From assembly GCF_001306455.1 (NCBI RefSeq), contig NZ_LGTQ01000006.1, forward strand, positions 744,001-808,000: a stretch of DNA of 64,000 nt, given 5' to 3'. Position numbers and translations under genes: made by a program. Within the stretch, counting starts at the first letter, position 1. Every line of letters starts with the position of its first letter. The notes below the pieces were generated by a model. It had not been told where the DNA came from, made no database searches, and saw nothing but the letters and a program-made list of their open reading frames with translations. This stretch comes from Jiulongibacter sediminis. GTDB taxonomy: Bacteria; Bacteroidota; Bacteroidia; Cytophagales; Spirosomataceae. Positions 18,102-25,833 of this stretch are shown here, piece after piece.

Positions 18102-18323
18102 ATGTACTGGACTTTAGAATTAGTTTCTTATTTAGAGGATGCCCCGTGGCCAGCCTCAAAAGATGAATTGATTGACTTCTCAATCCGTTCGGGAGCACCT
18201 AATGAGGTGATGGAAAACCTTTCTGAGTTAGAAGATGATGGTCAGCCTTATGAGAATATTGAGGAAATTTGGCCTGATTATCCTACCAAAGAGGATTTCT
18301 TCTTCAACGAAGACGAATATTAA
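18102..18323 (+). CDS. DUF2795-family small protein
   Basis: A 73-residue, strongly acidic, cytoplasmic protein (many Asp/Glu in the C-terminal half, ending NEDEY). The central segment NEVMENLSELEDDGQPYENI with EEIWPDYPT matches the DUF2795 type, a small helical domain widespread in Bacteroidota with no established function. It is a single-gene unit: it has its own promoter at 18034-18062 and a hairpin terminator at 18350-18378. Confidence 0.8.
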   Translation: MYWTLELVSYLEDAPWPASKDELIDFSIRSGAPNEVMENLSELEDDGQPYENIEEIWPDYPTKEDFFFNEDEY

Positions 18324-18349
18324 TCGGAAATAAGATATTGCTTTTAGAG

Positions 18350-18382
18350 AAGCCATTTTGCCTCGGGCAAAGTGGCTTTATC
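18350..18382. terminator. Hairpin terminator between convergent genes
   Basis: AAGCCATTTTGCC (18350-18362) pairs with GGCAAAGTGGCTT (18366-18378) across a 3-base loop, with one G-T wobble, and is followed by a T-rich stretch. It serves the DUF2795 gene and overlaps the stop codon of the convergent methyltransferase gene. Confidence 0.75.
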
Positions 18383-18965
18383 TTTTCACGCAGATCATCA
18401 CACCGGTAGACCAGTCTAATTTGGTAACCACAAGCTTCGGGTGATTCTCAATAAACTGCTCCAGGGCCGCAGCCTTCTGCTCATGGCCTTCAGGCCAGTT
18501 GAGCTGTTTGGTCATATCATCAATAACATAGAATCCTCCTTTTTTGAGGTGTTTTAGGATTTCTTCAAACTCGCTGTATTTGCCCGGCCAGGCATCCGCA
18601 AAAATAAGGTCAAAGGTTTTGCCATTATAATCCAATATCCATCCGGATCCATTAGTACAGACAATTTCTACCCTTTCATCTTTTCCGAAAAACTCTTCAG
18701 CAATTGCTGTTAATTTCGGGTCATTGTCCAGGGTAATTAGTTCAGAAGTCTCGTCCATTCCTTCAATCATCCAGCTCAGTGATAATCCGATCCCTGTTCC
18801 TAATTCAAGAAATCTTCCTCCGGGCTTAGAAGCAATTAAGGTTTTCAAAAGACTTCCTATATGGAGATCAGAGGGCATACTGAAATTGATTTCCTCAGCT
18901 TTTTGCAATAGGCGGTTGTAAACCGCAGGTCTGTTTATGGTCTCTGTAGAGTACATAATGGGCAT
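18378..18965 (-). CDS. O-methyltransferase-like SAM-dependent methyltransferase
   Basis: The product is 195 residues from ATG 18965. An in-frame TTG at 18980 is possible but lies within the terminator hairpin of the upstream leuA gene, so it is rejected. The SAM-binding motif GGRFLELGTGIGLSLSWM is followed by LITLDNDPKL and DLIFADAWPGKY, the layout of the cation-dependent O-methyltransferase family (Methyltransf_24-like). HLKKGGFYVIDDM is motif-rich in the same way. The substrate is unknown. It lies alone between two terminators. Confidence 0.85.
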   Translation of the reverse strand: MPIMYSTETINRPAVYNRLLQKAEEINFSMPSDLHIGSLLKTLIASKPGGRFLELGTGIGLSLSWMIEGMDETSELITLDNDPKLTAIAEEFFGKDERVEIVCTNGSGWILDYNGKTFDLIFADAWPGKYSEFEEILKHLKKGGFYVIDDMTKQLNWPEGHEQKAAALEQFIENHPKLVVTKLDWSTGVMICVKR

Positions 18966-18996
18966 AAAAAAATCAGGCAAATTGCTCTGCCTGATT
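18966..18996 (-). terminator. Intrinsic terminator of leuA
   Basis: On the minus strand AATCAGGCA (18996-18988) pairs perfectly with TGCCTGATT (18979-18971) over an 8-base loop, followed immediately by a run of T. It begins 26 bases after the leuA stop codon. Confidence 0.85.
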
Positions 18997-19021
18997 CCTA
19001 TGGTTAGGGTAAAATGTAATT

Positions 19022-20182
19022 TTATTCGGCAGTAACGTCCATTTCCTGCATTAAGGTAACCAGGTGTCCGTCGTTCACTTCTTTAATCTTATCTGCAAGA
19101 TCAAGGAATCTGATATAGGTCAAATCAACTTCCTCTTTATTGAGAGTATAACCAAGCAGACTTAATCTGTGCTTTAATGCATGTCGACCACTTCTGGCTG
19201 TAAGTACAATATCTGATTTGTCCACACCCACTTCCTGAGGGGTCATAATCTCATAGTTTTCAGCATGCTTCAGGAAACCATCCTGATGAATGCCTGAAGA
19301 GTGGGCAAAGGCGTTTCTGCCAACCACAGCTTTGTTTGGCTGAACCGGCATACGCATGGTTTTAGAAACTAGTTGGCTAAGCGGGTAAAGAAGCTCTGAT
19401 TTAATATTAGTGTATGCGTCAAGCTCTTTATGAACTTTGAGTGTCATAGCTACTTCTTCAAGAGAGGTATTACCTGCTCTTTCACCAATTCCATTAATGG
19501 TAACTTCTACCTGACGGGCACCGGCCTGCACACCAGCAATAGTGTTTGCGGTCGCCATTCCCAAGTCGTTATGGTTATGCATTGATAGAATAGCTTTGTC
19601 AACGTTAGGAACATTATTGACCAAATAGCTTACTCTTTCGTGCATTACGGTAGGAAGCAAATAACCAGTGGTGTCTGGTAAATTGACCACGGTTGCACCT
19701 GCGGCAATTACTGCTTCCGTCAATCTGGCCAAAAACTCAATATCAGCACGCCCGGCATCTTCAGCATAAAACTCAACGTCTTCTACAAAACGCTTCGCAT
19801 ATTTCACCGCCTTTACACCTCTCTCCAGTATCTCGTCACGGTTGCTGTTAAATTTATACTTGATATGAATATCTGAAGCCCCGATTCCGGTATGGATTCT
19901 CGGTTTCACCGCACCTTTCAAAGCGGCCGCGGCAATTTCAATATCTTTCTCAACGGCACGGGTTAGACCACAAACTGTTGCATTCTTAACCACACTACTA
20001 ACAGCTTCTACAGCTCTGAAATCACCCGGGCTTGAAACAGGAAAGCCAGCTTCAATGACATCTACTCCCAGTTCATCGAGCTTTTGAGCAATCATTACTT
20101 TTTCATCAATGTTCAGCTGACATCCGGGTACTTGTTCTCCGTCTCTCAGGGTAGTGTCAAATACATAAATACGATTGCTCAT
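19022..20182 (-). CDS. leuA: 2-isopropylmalate synthase, short form
   Basis: This 386-residue HMGL-like TIM-barrel enzyme is predicted to condense 2-oxoisovalerate with acetyl-CoA in leucine synthesis. Seen are [13 protein letters not shown] (8-20), the metal-binding H-x-H in [14 protein letters not shown], the NGIGERAGN loop, and [15 protein letters not shown]. The protein stops at about the length of the catalytic plus linker domains and lacks the roughly 120-residue C-terminal allosteric LeuA dimer domain of full-length enzymes, so leucine feedback may be absent or different. No leuBCD genes are nearby. Alternatives in the same family are citramalate or homocitrate synthase; overall similarity favours LeuA. 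Confidence 0.85.
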   Translation of the reverse strand: MSNRIYVFDTTLRDGEQVPGCQLNIDEKVMIAQKLDELGVDVIEAGFPVSSPGDFRAVEAVSSVVKNATVCGLTRAVEKDIEIAAAALKGAVKPRIHTGIGASDIHIKYKFNSNRDEILERGVKAVKYAKRFVEDVEFYAEDAGRADIEFLARLTEAVIAAGATVVNLPDTTGYLLPTVMHERVSYLVNNVPNVDKAILSMHNHNDLGMATANTIAGVQAGARQVEVTINGIGERAGNTSLEEVAMTLKVHKELDAYTNIKSELLYPLSQLVSKTMRMPVQPNKAVVGRNAFAHSSGIHQDGFLKHAENYEIMTPQEVGVDKSDIVLTARSGRHALKHRLSLLGYTLNKEEVDLTYIRFLDLADKIKEVNDGHLVTLMQEMDVTAE

Positions 20183-20211
20183 TTTCCTACTTTTAAATAA
20201 TAAATACTTAA

Positions 20212-20219
20212 CAAATGTA
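20212..20219 (-). promoter_or_regulatory. Possible -7 element of leuA promoter
   Basis: On the minus strand TACATTTG matches TAnnTTTG and would place the transcript start about 20 bases ahead of the leuA start codon. No clear TTG lies at the expected -33 distance, so the call is weak. Confidence 0.3.
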
Positions 20220-20382
20220 TCAGAATGCCACGAAGTCTGGAAATGTGGAGACTAGAACGGGCAGAAAAAGGAATAATATGCCAATTCAAAACCCAGATAC
20301 TGAAATTTTATTCTAGCATATACTGTATTATTTCTATTTTTACGCCCGAATAAATCAGCCAAAAGCAATAACATAACAGTTT

Positions 20383-21834
20383 ATGTATAAAAAAACCAAG
20401 ATAGTAGCCACTGTAGGGCCGGTTTCAGAGAGTGAAGAAATGCTTCTTAAGCTTGCTAATGCAGGTGTGAATGTTTTCAGATTGAATTTTTCTCATGGCG
20501 ATCATGCCGAGCATCTGGCCCGATTAGAGAGAATCAGAAAGATCAATAAGGAGCACAATCTCAAATGTGCTATTCTTCAGGATTTACAGGGACCTAAAAT
20601 TCGTGTGGGTCAGGTAGAAGGTGGAAACGCCGGTGTGGAGCTGATCCCTGGGAATAAGTTTGTTTTCTCAAACGAAGATATCGTGGGTAATGCGGAACGT
20701 GTAAGTACACCTTACAAAGGCATGTACCAGGATGTAAAAGTAGGAGAGCGTATCCTGATGGACGATGGTAAACTGGAAGTAAAAGTTGTTGACGTAGATG
20801 CCGAGAAGCAGGAAGTAATAACCGAAGTTGTTTACGGTGGATTGCTGAAGCAAAAGAAAGGTGTAAACCTGCCAAATACCAATATCTCCCAACCTTCAGT
20901 TACCGACAAAGACTGGAAAGATTTGGAGTTTGGTCTTGAGCATGATGTGGATTGGATCGCTCTTTCATTTGTGCGTACAGCTGAAGAGATTATCAAAATC
21001 AAAGAGTATATCAAGAGCAAAGGTTCATCTGCAAAGGTGATTGCTAAAATAGAAAAGCCTGAGGCCATTACGAACATGGACAGCATCATTGAAGCCGTAG
21101 ATGGTATCATGGTGGCTCGTGGTGATTTGGGTGTGGAGATGCCAGGTGAAGAAGTGCCTTTGATTCAGAAAGAGCTGGTTAGAAAATGCAACATGGCGGC
21201 TAAGCCGGTTATCGTAGCTACCCAAATGCTGGAGAGCATGGTGGATAACCCAAGAGCCACAAGAGCAGAGATCGGTGACGTAGCCAATGCGGTTTTTGAC
21301 GGTGCCGATGCAGTGATGTTGAGCGGTGAGTCTGCTGCTGGAAAATACCCTGTTCTTGCTGTTGAAACTATGGCAAAAACAGTGAGAGAAGTAGAGCAAA
21401 AAGCTGATGAAATCTATTTCAAATATCATACAGAAGTTACAAAGCCAGGATATGTTTCTGATGACAAAGACAATGACAATGTGATCGTAATGGGCTGTCG
21501 TTTGGCTCGTGATCTCGACGTTAAAGCCATTATTGGTTACACCTCTTCAGGTTACACAGCGGTGAGACTTTCTCATCACAGACCGAAGGCAAATGTGTAC
21601 ATCTTTACTTCAAATCCGAAGTTATTGACACAGCTTAGCCTTTATTCAGGTGTTGAAGTGATTTCATCTGAGCGTATGCCTGAAAACCATGAAGGTAATT
21701 TAGTAGATGCTGCAAGAGACTTCCTTATTGCCGAAGGAAAACTGGAAAAAGGAGATAAGTTTATCAATACCTTAAGTGTTCCGCTTCAGGCTGATAACAG
21801 AACCAATACAGTAAGATTGAGCGTGGTAGATTAA
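20383..21834 (+). CDS. pyk: Pyruvate kinase
   Basis: A 483-residue glycolytic enzyme that transfers phosphate from phosphoenolpyruvate to ADP. Its length is typical of bacterial enzymes. KTKIVATVGPVS (3-14), RLNFSHGDH, the active-site Lys in VIAKIEKPEAI, the metal-binding MVARGDLGVEMP, and the C-terminal regulatory-type domain with NRTNTVRLSVVD can all be read. It is a single transcription unit closed by a strong GAAA-loop terminator at 21865-21899, convergent with the uridine kinase gene. Confidence 0.97.
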   Translation: MYKKTKIVATVGPVSESEEMLLKLANAGVNVFRLNFSHGDHAEHLARLERIRKINKEHNLKCAILQDLQGPKIRVGQVEGGNAGVELIPGNKFVFSNEDIVGNAERVSTPYKGMYQDVKVGERILMDDGKLEVKVVDVDAEKQEVITEVVYGGLLKQKKGVNLPNTNISQPSVTDKDWKDLEFGLEHDVDWIALSFVRTAEEIIKIKEYIKSKGSSAKVIAKIEKPEAITNMDSIIEAVDGIMVARGDLGVEMPGEEVPLIQKELVRKCNMAAKPVIVATQMLESMVDNPRATRAEIGDVANAVFDGADAVMLSGESAAGKYPVLAVETMAKTVREVEQKADEIYFKYHTEVTKPGYVSDDKDNDNVIVMGCRLARDLDVKAIIGYTSSGYTAVRLSHHRPKANVYIFTSNPKLLTQLSLYSGVEVISSERMPENHEGNLVDAARDFLIAEGKLEKGDKFINTLSVPLQADNRTNTVRLSVVD

Positions 21835-21864
21835 GCTAGCTCATATCTAAAGAATACTTTTATG

Positions 21865-21899
21865 AAGAGGGTGTTGCGAAAGCAGTATCCTCTTTTTTT
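21865..21899 (+). terminator. Intrinsic terminator of pyk
   Basis: A 13-bp stem (21865-21877 with 21882-21894, three wobble pairs) is capped by a GAAA tetraloop and followed by a T-run. The T-run overlaps the stop codon of the convergent uridine kinase gene. Confidence 0.85.
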
Positions 21900-22545
21900 A
21901 CCCCTTTACTAAGGTTTTAATAAAAGTCGTCACCATCCAAAGCCCATTTTCAAAATGGTCGTTATTGTTCACCACGATATCGGCAGACTTCTTGGTGGGC
22001 TTAATGAAACTTTTGTAAGTGGGCTTCACATGGTTTTTCCATTGATACATTACTTCATCAACAGAGATTCCACGTTCAGCGATATCGCGTTTTAACCTTC
22101 TTTTGATCTTAATCTTTTCTTTCGCATCCACAAAGATTTTGAGATTCAGTTGCTCAGCAATAGACTCTTCGTAAAACACAAAAAGACCTTCGACGACGAT
22201 CACCGGTGCTGGCTCATGAACAATTTCTTTAGGAATGGCATTAGGGTTGTTGAAAGTGTACTCCATATGCCTGACCGTTTTACCTTCCACCAGATCAGAA
22301 ATATGTTGAGCGTAAAGCTCAAAATCGATGCATTCCGGAAGGTCATAGTTGGGGATGTTATTATTATCCCGCGGAATATTTTCCAGCTTTTTGTAGTAAT
22401 TATCCTGCGAAATCAGGCAAACCTGCTCTTTGGTAAAATGCCTTAGCAAACTTTTTAAGAACAAAGTTTTACCAGAAGCACTGCCACCGGTTATTCCAAT
22501 CACAAAAGGCTTGGCATGGTGGATATGCGAAGATGTTTCGGGCAT
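21898..22545 (-). CDS. udk: Uridine kinase
   Basis: A 215-residue P-loop kinase of the uridine kinase/phosphoribulokinase family, which phosphorylates uridine or cytidine for nucleotide salvage. Visible are Walker A GITGGSASGKT (18-28), the SQDNYYK motif of the family, NYDLPECIDF, VIVVEGLFVFYEE as the Walker B-like strand, and a lid with RRLKRDIAERG. The N-terminus has a short His-containing extension. It is convergent with pyk. The upstream neighbour on the same strand is the isoaspartyl peptidase, 47 bases away, so the two may be cotranscribed. Confidence 0.92.
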   Translation of the reverse strand: MPETSSHIHHAKPFVIGITGGSASGKTLFLKSLLRHFTKEQVCLISQDNYYKKLENIPRDNNNIPNYDLPECIDFELYAQHISDLVEGKTVRHMEYTFNNPNAIPKEIVHEPAPVIVVEGLFVFYEESIAEQLNLKIFVDAKEKIKIKRRLKRDIAERGISVDEVMYQWKNHVKPTYKSFIKPTKKSADIVVNNNDHFENGLWMVTTFIKTLVKG

Positions 22546-22592
22546 GATCGTTTGTTGATTTGCAAAATTTCAGCAAAACTAATACAATTGGC

Positions 22593-23627
22593 TTACTCCT
22601 CCTCGTAAATCGCAATTTTGGCTTCACCGTTGGATAACCGGAAACCCCTGTACATCCCCTTGGTATTAAAAGGCATGCTAACATTTCCGTCTTTATCAAT
22701 AGCAATGATACCTCCACTACCGCCACGTTCTACTAGTTTTTTTATGACAACTTTTTCAGAGGCTTCTTTTAGGCTGAGTGATTGATATTCCATTAAAGCG
22801 GAAATGTCATAGGCCACCACAGAACGGATAAAGTATTCTCCGTGCCCCGTGGAAGAAACAGCACAAGTAGCGTTATTGGCATAGGTGCCTGCTCCGATGA
22901 TTGGAGAATCTCCAATTCGGTTCCAGCGTTTGTTAGTCATGCCACCCGTGGAGGTACCAGCCGCTAAATTGCCGTTTTTATCGAGGGCAGCACAGCCTAC
23001 GGTTCCAAATTTATAGTCCTCCGGCACACTGTAAATCAGCGATGATTTTGGAGACTTCTCTACTGCCTTTTTCTGATCGTCGTGATCCAGTTCCGGTTTT
23101 TCCCGCTCAATCGCTCTTTGCAAAGATTTCCACCTTCTCTCTGTGAAAAAATAACTGGTATCTGCCATTTCCAGACCTTGCTCAGTAGCAAACTCCTCAG
23201 CCCCAGCTCCCGAGAGTAGTACGTGAGGCGACTGCTCCATCACAGCTTTGGCGGCAGAAATCGGACTTTTGATATGTCTTACACCAGCTACTGCACCGGC
23301 ATTGAGGTCATCGCCACGCATAATGGAAGCATCCATTTCGTTCCGTCCCTCATGGGTGAAAACGGCTCCTTTTGCAGCATTGAAAAGTTCAGATTGCTCC
23401 ATTACCTGAATAGCTGCTATGACGGCATCAGTAGCTTCTCCACCCTGCTCTAATATGGCATAACCAGCGGCCAAAGACTCATCAAGCTTTTGGCGATAGG
23501 CTTTTTCTGCCTCGGCCGACATGTTTTCACGAAGGATCGTACCTGCACCGCCATGAATGACTAAACCATATTTTAGCTGAGCAAAACCCGAAAAGGAGAG
23601 AAGGAGAAGAAAAAGTAACTTTTTCAT
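22593..23627 (-). CDS. Secreted isoaspartyl peptidase / L-asparaginase (Ntn hydrolase)
   Basis: The product is 344 residues from ATG 23627, where a normal signal peptide begins (MKKLLFLLLLSFSGFAQ). A longer in-frame reading from 23759 runs into the divergent gene and is rejected. It belongs to the threonine-type asparaginase 2/isoaspartyl peptidase family: IHGGAGTI near the N-terminus and the self-processing site at GTVGCAALD, where Thr becomes the nucleophile, followed by GTSTGGMTNKRWNRIGDSP and GAGTYAN for substrate binding. It would act in the periplasm or outside the cell on beta-aspartyl peptides or asparagine. It diverges from the epimerase gene over 35 bases. Confidence 0.93.
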   Translation of the reverse strand: MKKLLFLLLLSFSGFAQLKYGLVIHGGAGTILRENMSAEAEKAYRQKLDESLAAGYAILEQGGEATDAVIAAIQVMEQSELFNAAKGAVFTHEGRNEMDASIMRGDDLNAGAVAGVRHIKSPISAAKAVMEQSPHVLLSGAGAEEFATEQGLEMADTSYFFTERRWKSLQRAIEREKPELDHDDQKKAVEKSPKSSLIYSVPEDYKFGTVGCAALDKNGNLAAGTSTGGMTNKRWNRIGDSPIIGAGTYANNATCAVSSTGHGEYFIRSVVAYDISALMEYQSLSLKEASEKVVIKKLVERGGSGGIIAIDKDGNVSMPFNTKGMYRGFRLSNGEAKIAIYEEE

Positions 23628-23662
23628 GGAGTATACTGTTTGTTGAATAGTCGAAGTCTCTA

Positions 23663-24502
23663 ATGCAAAATACCCCTGTGACTGAACAATCAGAAAGAAA
23701 TATCTCAATACTTGGCTGCGGATGGTTGGGTTTACCACTCGCGGAATATTTAATCTCAAAAAAGTACAAAGTCAAAGGAAGTACTCGAACCAAAGAGAAG
23801 TTTCCAACGCTGGAAAAGGCAGGTATTCAGCCTTTTGTGGTGGACTTGTCAAATGGCAGCCCAATTGAAAATGAATTTTTATCCTCGCAAATACTGATTC
23901 TAAATATTCCTCCGGGAATTCGGAAACGACCAGTCGAAAGTCACCTGGAAGAGTTGCAGCGTCTCTTTGATCAAATGCAGGAGAATAGGCCTTCCAAAAT
24001 GATTTATGTAAGCTCTACTTCCATTTATGCTGATCATTCGATGGAAGTTTATGAGGAAGACGCAGATCGCTCTTCGCCGATGTATCAGATTGAGGAAAAG
24101 ATAAGCGATGCTTGTGATCGATTGAACATAGAATTTACCATTGTCCGCTGCGGAGGCTTAATGGGTTACGGACGGATTCCCTGCAAGTATTATTCTGGAA
24201 AGAAAAATCTGGAGCTTGATAATACACCGGTTAATTACATTTTTCGAGACGATGTGATTGGCATTCTCACTGCAATTATTGAGAAAGACAGATGGGGAGA
24301 AGTTTATAATGCTGTTGCACCGCAAAAGCCTTTGCGTTATGAGGTGATTGAGAATTGCTGTGCCCGAACAGAATATGTTATACCGACTTTTAAAAAGCAG
24401 GCAGATCAAATGCCTCCTTTCAAAACCATCAATTCAGGAAAGGTGAAAGAGCAGCTCAATTACGATTTTAAATACCCTGACCCACTCCGGTTCCCCTACT
24501 AA
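23663..24502 (+). CDS. NAD(P)-binding epimerase-like protein (YeeZ-type)
   Basis: A 279-residue Rossmann-fold protein of the extended SDR/NAD-dependent epimerase type. It has ISILGCGWLGLPLAEYLI as the nucleotide-binding G-x-G-x-x-G (about 14-31), VSSTSIYADHSMEVYEED in the middle, and VRCGGLMGYGR. The usual YxxxK is present only as Y-Q-I-E-E-K, an atypical spacing, so the catalytic activity is unclear. The family includes E. coli YeeZ, whose substrate is not known. It overlaps the 3' end of the convergent merC-like gene by four bases. Confidence 0.85.
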   Translation: MQNTPVTEQSERNISILGCGWLGLPLAEYLISKKYKVKGSTRTKEKFPTLEKAGIQPFVVDLSNGSPIENEFLSSQILILNIPPGIRKRPVESHLEELQRLFDQMQENRPSKMIYVSSTSIYADHSMEVYEEDADRSSPMYQIEEKISDACDRLNIEFTIVRCGGLMGYGRIPCKYYSGKKNLELDNTPVNYIFRDDVIGILTAIIEKDRWGEVYNAVAPQKPLRYEVIENCCARTEYVIPTFKKQADQMPPFKTINSGKVKEQLNYDFKYPDPLRFPY

Positions 24503-24879
24503 AGAGGCACGTGGCAAGATTTACGGTGAAGTCGCCAGTTTAGAACATAGGCAGCGGCCATGCTTACCGACCCAAGGATAGAAAATAGGTGATGCGTAGC
24601 GAAGAAATCCAAAGTGTACAAGCCGGCAGAGATTCCTAATAGTAAGAAAGGAAGCCTGTTTTGATGATGCCTGAAGTCGCGGCTGAGCAAGTAGATAGCA
24701 ATCAACATGCTGGAGACGACTAAAATGTTTTCTACAAATTCTGGAAGAAAGTGCTCGCCAAGAGTAGGCAAAGCCACCAAAATAAAGGGCATGCTCAGGC
24801 AGTGAATGGCACATAAAAACGACATACCAAGGCCGAGCTTATATAATAAATGCGAGTATTTTTCTTTAAGTCTCTTCAA
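24499..24879 (-). CDS. MerC-domain inner membrane protein
   Basis: A small membrane protein of about 126 residues with four hydrophobic segments. It matches the MerC family, which has a Cys pair in the first helix (FLCAIHCLSMPF) and is linked with metal ion uptake. The open frame extends to a TTG at 24930, but that extension covers two perfect palindromes and a promoter match. A TTG at 24879 (LKRLKEK) or the ATG a little further in is therefore the more likely start. MerC proteins in Bacteroidota often sit in Fur/Zur-type regulons and are not usually true mercury resistance genes. The transported metal here is unknown. Confidence 0.8.
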   Translation of the reverse strand: MKRLKEKYSHLLYKLGLGMSFLCAIHCLSMPFILVALPTLGEHFLPEFVENILVVSSMLIAIYLLSRDFRHHQNRLPFLLLGISAGLYTLDFFATHHLFSILGSVSMAAAYVLNWRLHRKSCHVPL

Positions 24880-24886
24880 TGCTAAA

Positions 24887-24901
24887 TGCAACAGGGTTGC
24901 A
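24887..24901. promoter_or_regulatory. Candidate metal-regulator operator, proximal copy
   Basis: TGCAACAGGGTTGCA: half-sites TGCAAC and GTTGCA around a 3-base centre. It covers the downstream end of the -7 element and the predicted transcription start of the merC-like gene. Confidence 0.6.
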
Positions 24902-24930
24902 AAAGTAACACAAATGCAACAGTATTGCAA
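24900..24930 (-). promoter_or_regulatory. Predicted promoter of the merC-like gene
   Basis: On the minus strand TTG (24930-24928), 20 bases, then TACTTTTG (24907-24900): an exact phylum-type promoter. Both elements touch the palindromes at 24915-24929 and 24887-24901, as expected for a repressor-controlled promoter. Confidence 0.65.
24915..24929. promoter_or_regulatory. Candidate metal-regulator operator, distal copy
   Basis: TGCAACAGTATTGCA: the same half-sites with one mismatch, 28 bases from the proximal copy and covering the -33 element. Two sites a little under three helical turns apart suggest binding of two Fur-type dimers. Confidence 0.6.
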
Positions 24931-25029
24931 AAGGGTAAGTTCTTTCTGATACTTTATTATTTTTCGGTCGCTCAGTGGCTGTGAACTTTTGTAGATTGTG
25001 GCTTTGAAACCGAAGTGAAAGAAAGGCGG

Positions 25030-25455
25030 ATGAATTTGTTCAAGTATCTACTTGTGATGTTGATGGCATTTTTATGCTCAACGAGTGTTATTGGACAGGT
25101 TAATGAGACATTACCTTCGTATCCAGAAGGTTTTGATGCCTTTAAAGAATACTTAGTTTCAGAATTTCATTATCCTGAAAGTGCACGAAAGACCAAATAT
25201 CAGGGTATTTTAGGTTTGACACTGTTTATCAATAAAGACGGTTCCGGGACTCTGAGAAAACTGGATTTCTCAAAAATGAAATTTGTGGGAGACCCAAAGG
25301 ATGAAGATAAGCAGCTAATGGTCAATGTGAAGGAGGATATTCGGTTTGAGGTTCAAAGACTAATTGCAGAAATGCCTGATTGGGAGCCAGCCACCCGCAA
25401 TGGTGAAAAGCTTCGAGTCATAATTAATGTACCTATGCGACTGGTGCTTTATTGA
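25030..25455 (+). CDS. Secreted TonB-C-like small protein
   Basis: The product is 141 residues from ATG 25030, which has an AG-rich stretch ahead of it; a GTG at 25015 is less likely. A signal peptide (MNLFKYLLVMLMAFLCSTSVIG) is followed by a domain with YPESARKTKYQGILGLTLFI and a late INVPMRLVLY. This resembles the C-terminal fold of TonB (TonB_C), where the YP-x-x-A pattern followed by G-x-V/L-x-V/L-x-F-x-I is typical. It lacks a long proline-rich spacer, so it is probably a periplasmic TonB-C-like protein and not a classical energy transducer. Function unknown. Confidence 0.7.
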   Translation: MNLFKYLLVMLMAFLCSTSVIGQVNETLPSYPEGFDAFKEYLVSEFHYPESARKTKYQGILGLTLFINKDGSGTLRKLDFSKMKFVGDPKDEDKQLMVNVKEDIRFEVQRLIAEMPDWEPATRNGEKLRVIINVPMRLVLY

Positions 25456-25582
25456 GTCCTTGAAACTTCCCTGATCCCGCAGCAAAGTCTCCAAGGGACT
25501 CTGCGGAGCAAAACAAAACGAAAACCCCTCCCCCCACGTTTATTCAACAAAGGCCTACAAACCTTTCCACTTTCTTTATTTC

Positions 25583-25595
25583 GTATGCTTGCATA
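25583..25595. promoter_or_regulatory. GTATGC-type operator, upstream copy
   Basis: GTATGCTTGCATA: inverted GTATGC/GCATA(A) around a TT centre, one base short of the full palindrome. It lies just upstream of the predicted -33 element of the beta-oxidation operon, 42 bases from the second copy. Confidence 0.55.
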
Positions 25596-25616
25596 ATATC
25601 GAGATTAAAGATATTT

Positions 25617-25647
25617 TTGTAATGGTATGCTTGCATACTAATTTTTG
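25617..25647 (+). promoter_or_regulatory. Predicted promoter of the beta-oxidation operon
   Basis: TTTTTG ending at 25619, 19 bases, then TAATTTTTG (25639-25647), one base longer than the TAnnTTTG consensus. The leader would be about 180 bases. Confidence 0.45.
25625..25638. promoter_or_regulatory. GTATGC-type operator inside the promoter spacer
   Basis: GTATGCTTGCATAC: half-sites GTATGC and GCATAC around TT. It fills most of the spacer between the predicted -33 and -7 elements of the beta-oxidation operon, the classical position for a repressor. Confidence 0.6.
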
Positions 25648-25833
25648 AATGTATTGAGAATCATTCGTTTACCTAATGAGACCATTCGATTCTCTCTCAT
25701 TCAATTAGAATATTCAACTCCTCATTGGCCATCATCTTGATGAAAAACCGGAGCAGGGCTTTAAATTGAGTTGATGAGGGGACTTAAAATCCTAACCGGA
25801 GTAAACAAACATTGAAATAAATAATCAACATAC

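Larger units (their letters stand above)
25456..25833. other. Intergenic region ahead of the beta-oxidation operon
   Basis: 378 bases. It contains a GC-rich hairpin at 25477-25506 (CCGCAG with CTGCGG and AGTC with GACT inside) without a T-run, two GTATGC-type palindromes, and a promoter match. The remaining roughly 180 bases to the start codon would form a long untranslated leader in which I see no known riboswitch. Confidence 0.55.

Noticed and set aside
23628-23759. N-terminal extension of the isoaspartyl peptidase frame
   Set aside because: The normal signal peptide begins at 23627 and the extension overlaps the divergent epimerase gene.
24880-24930. N-terminal extension of the MerC-like protein from TTG 24930
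   Set aside because: The stretch is occupied by a promoter match and two operator-like palindromes, and MerC proteins start near the first helix.
24499-24930. Mercury resistance operon suggested by the MerC match
   Set aside because: No merR, merT, merP or merA is present, and MerC-domain proteins in this phylum occur commonly outside mercury operons.
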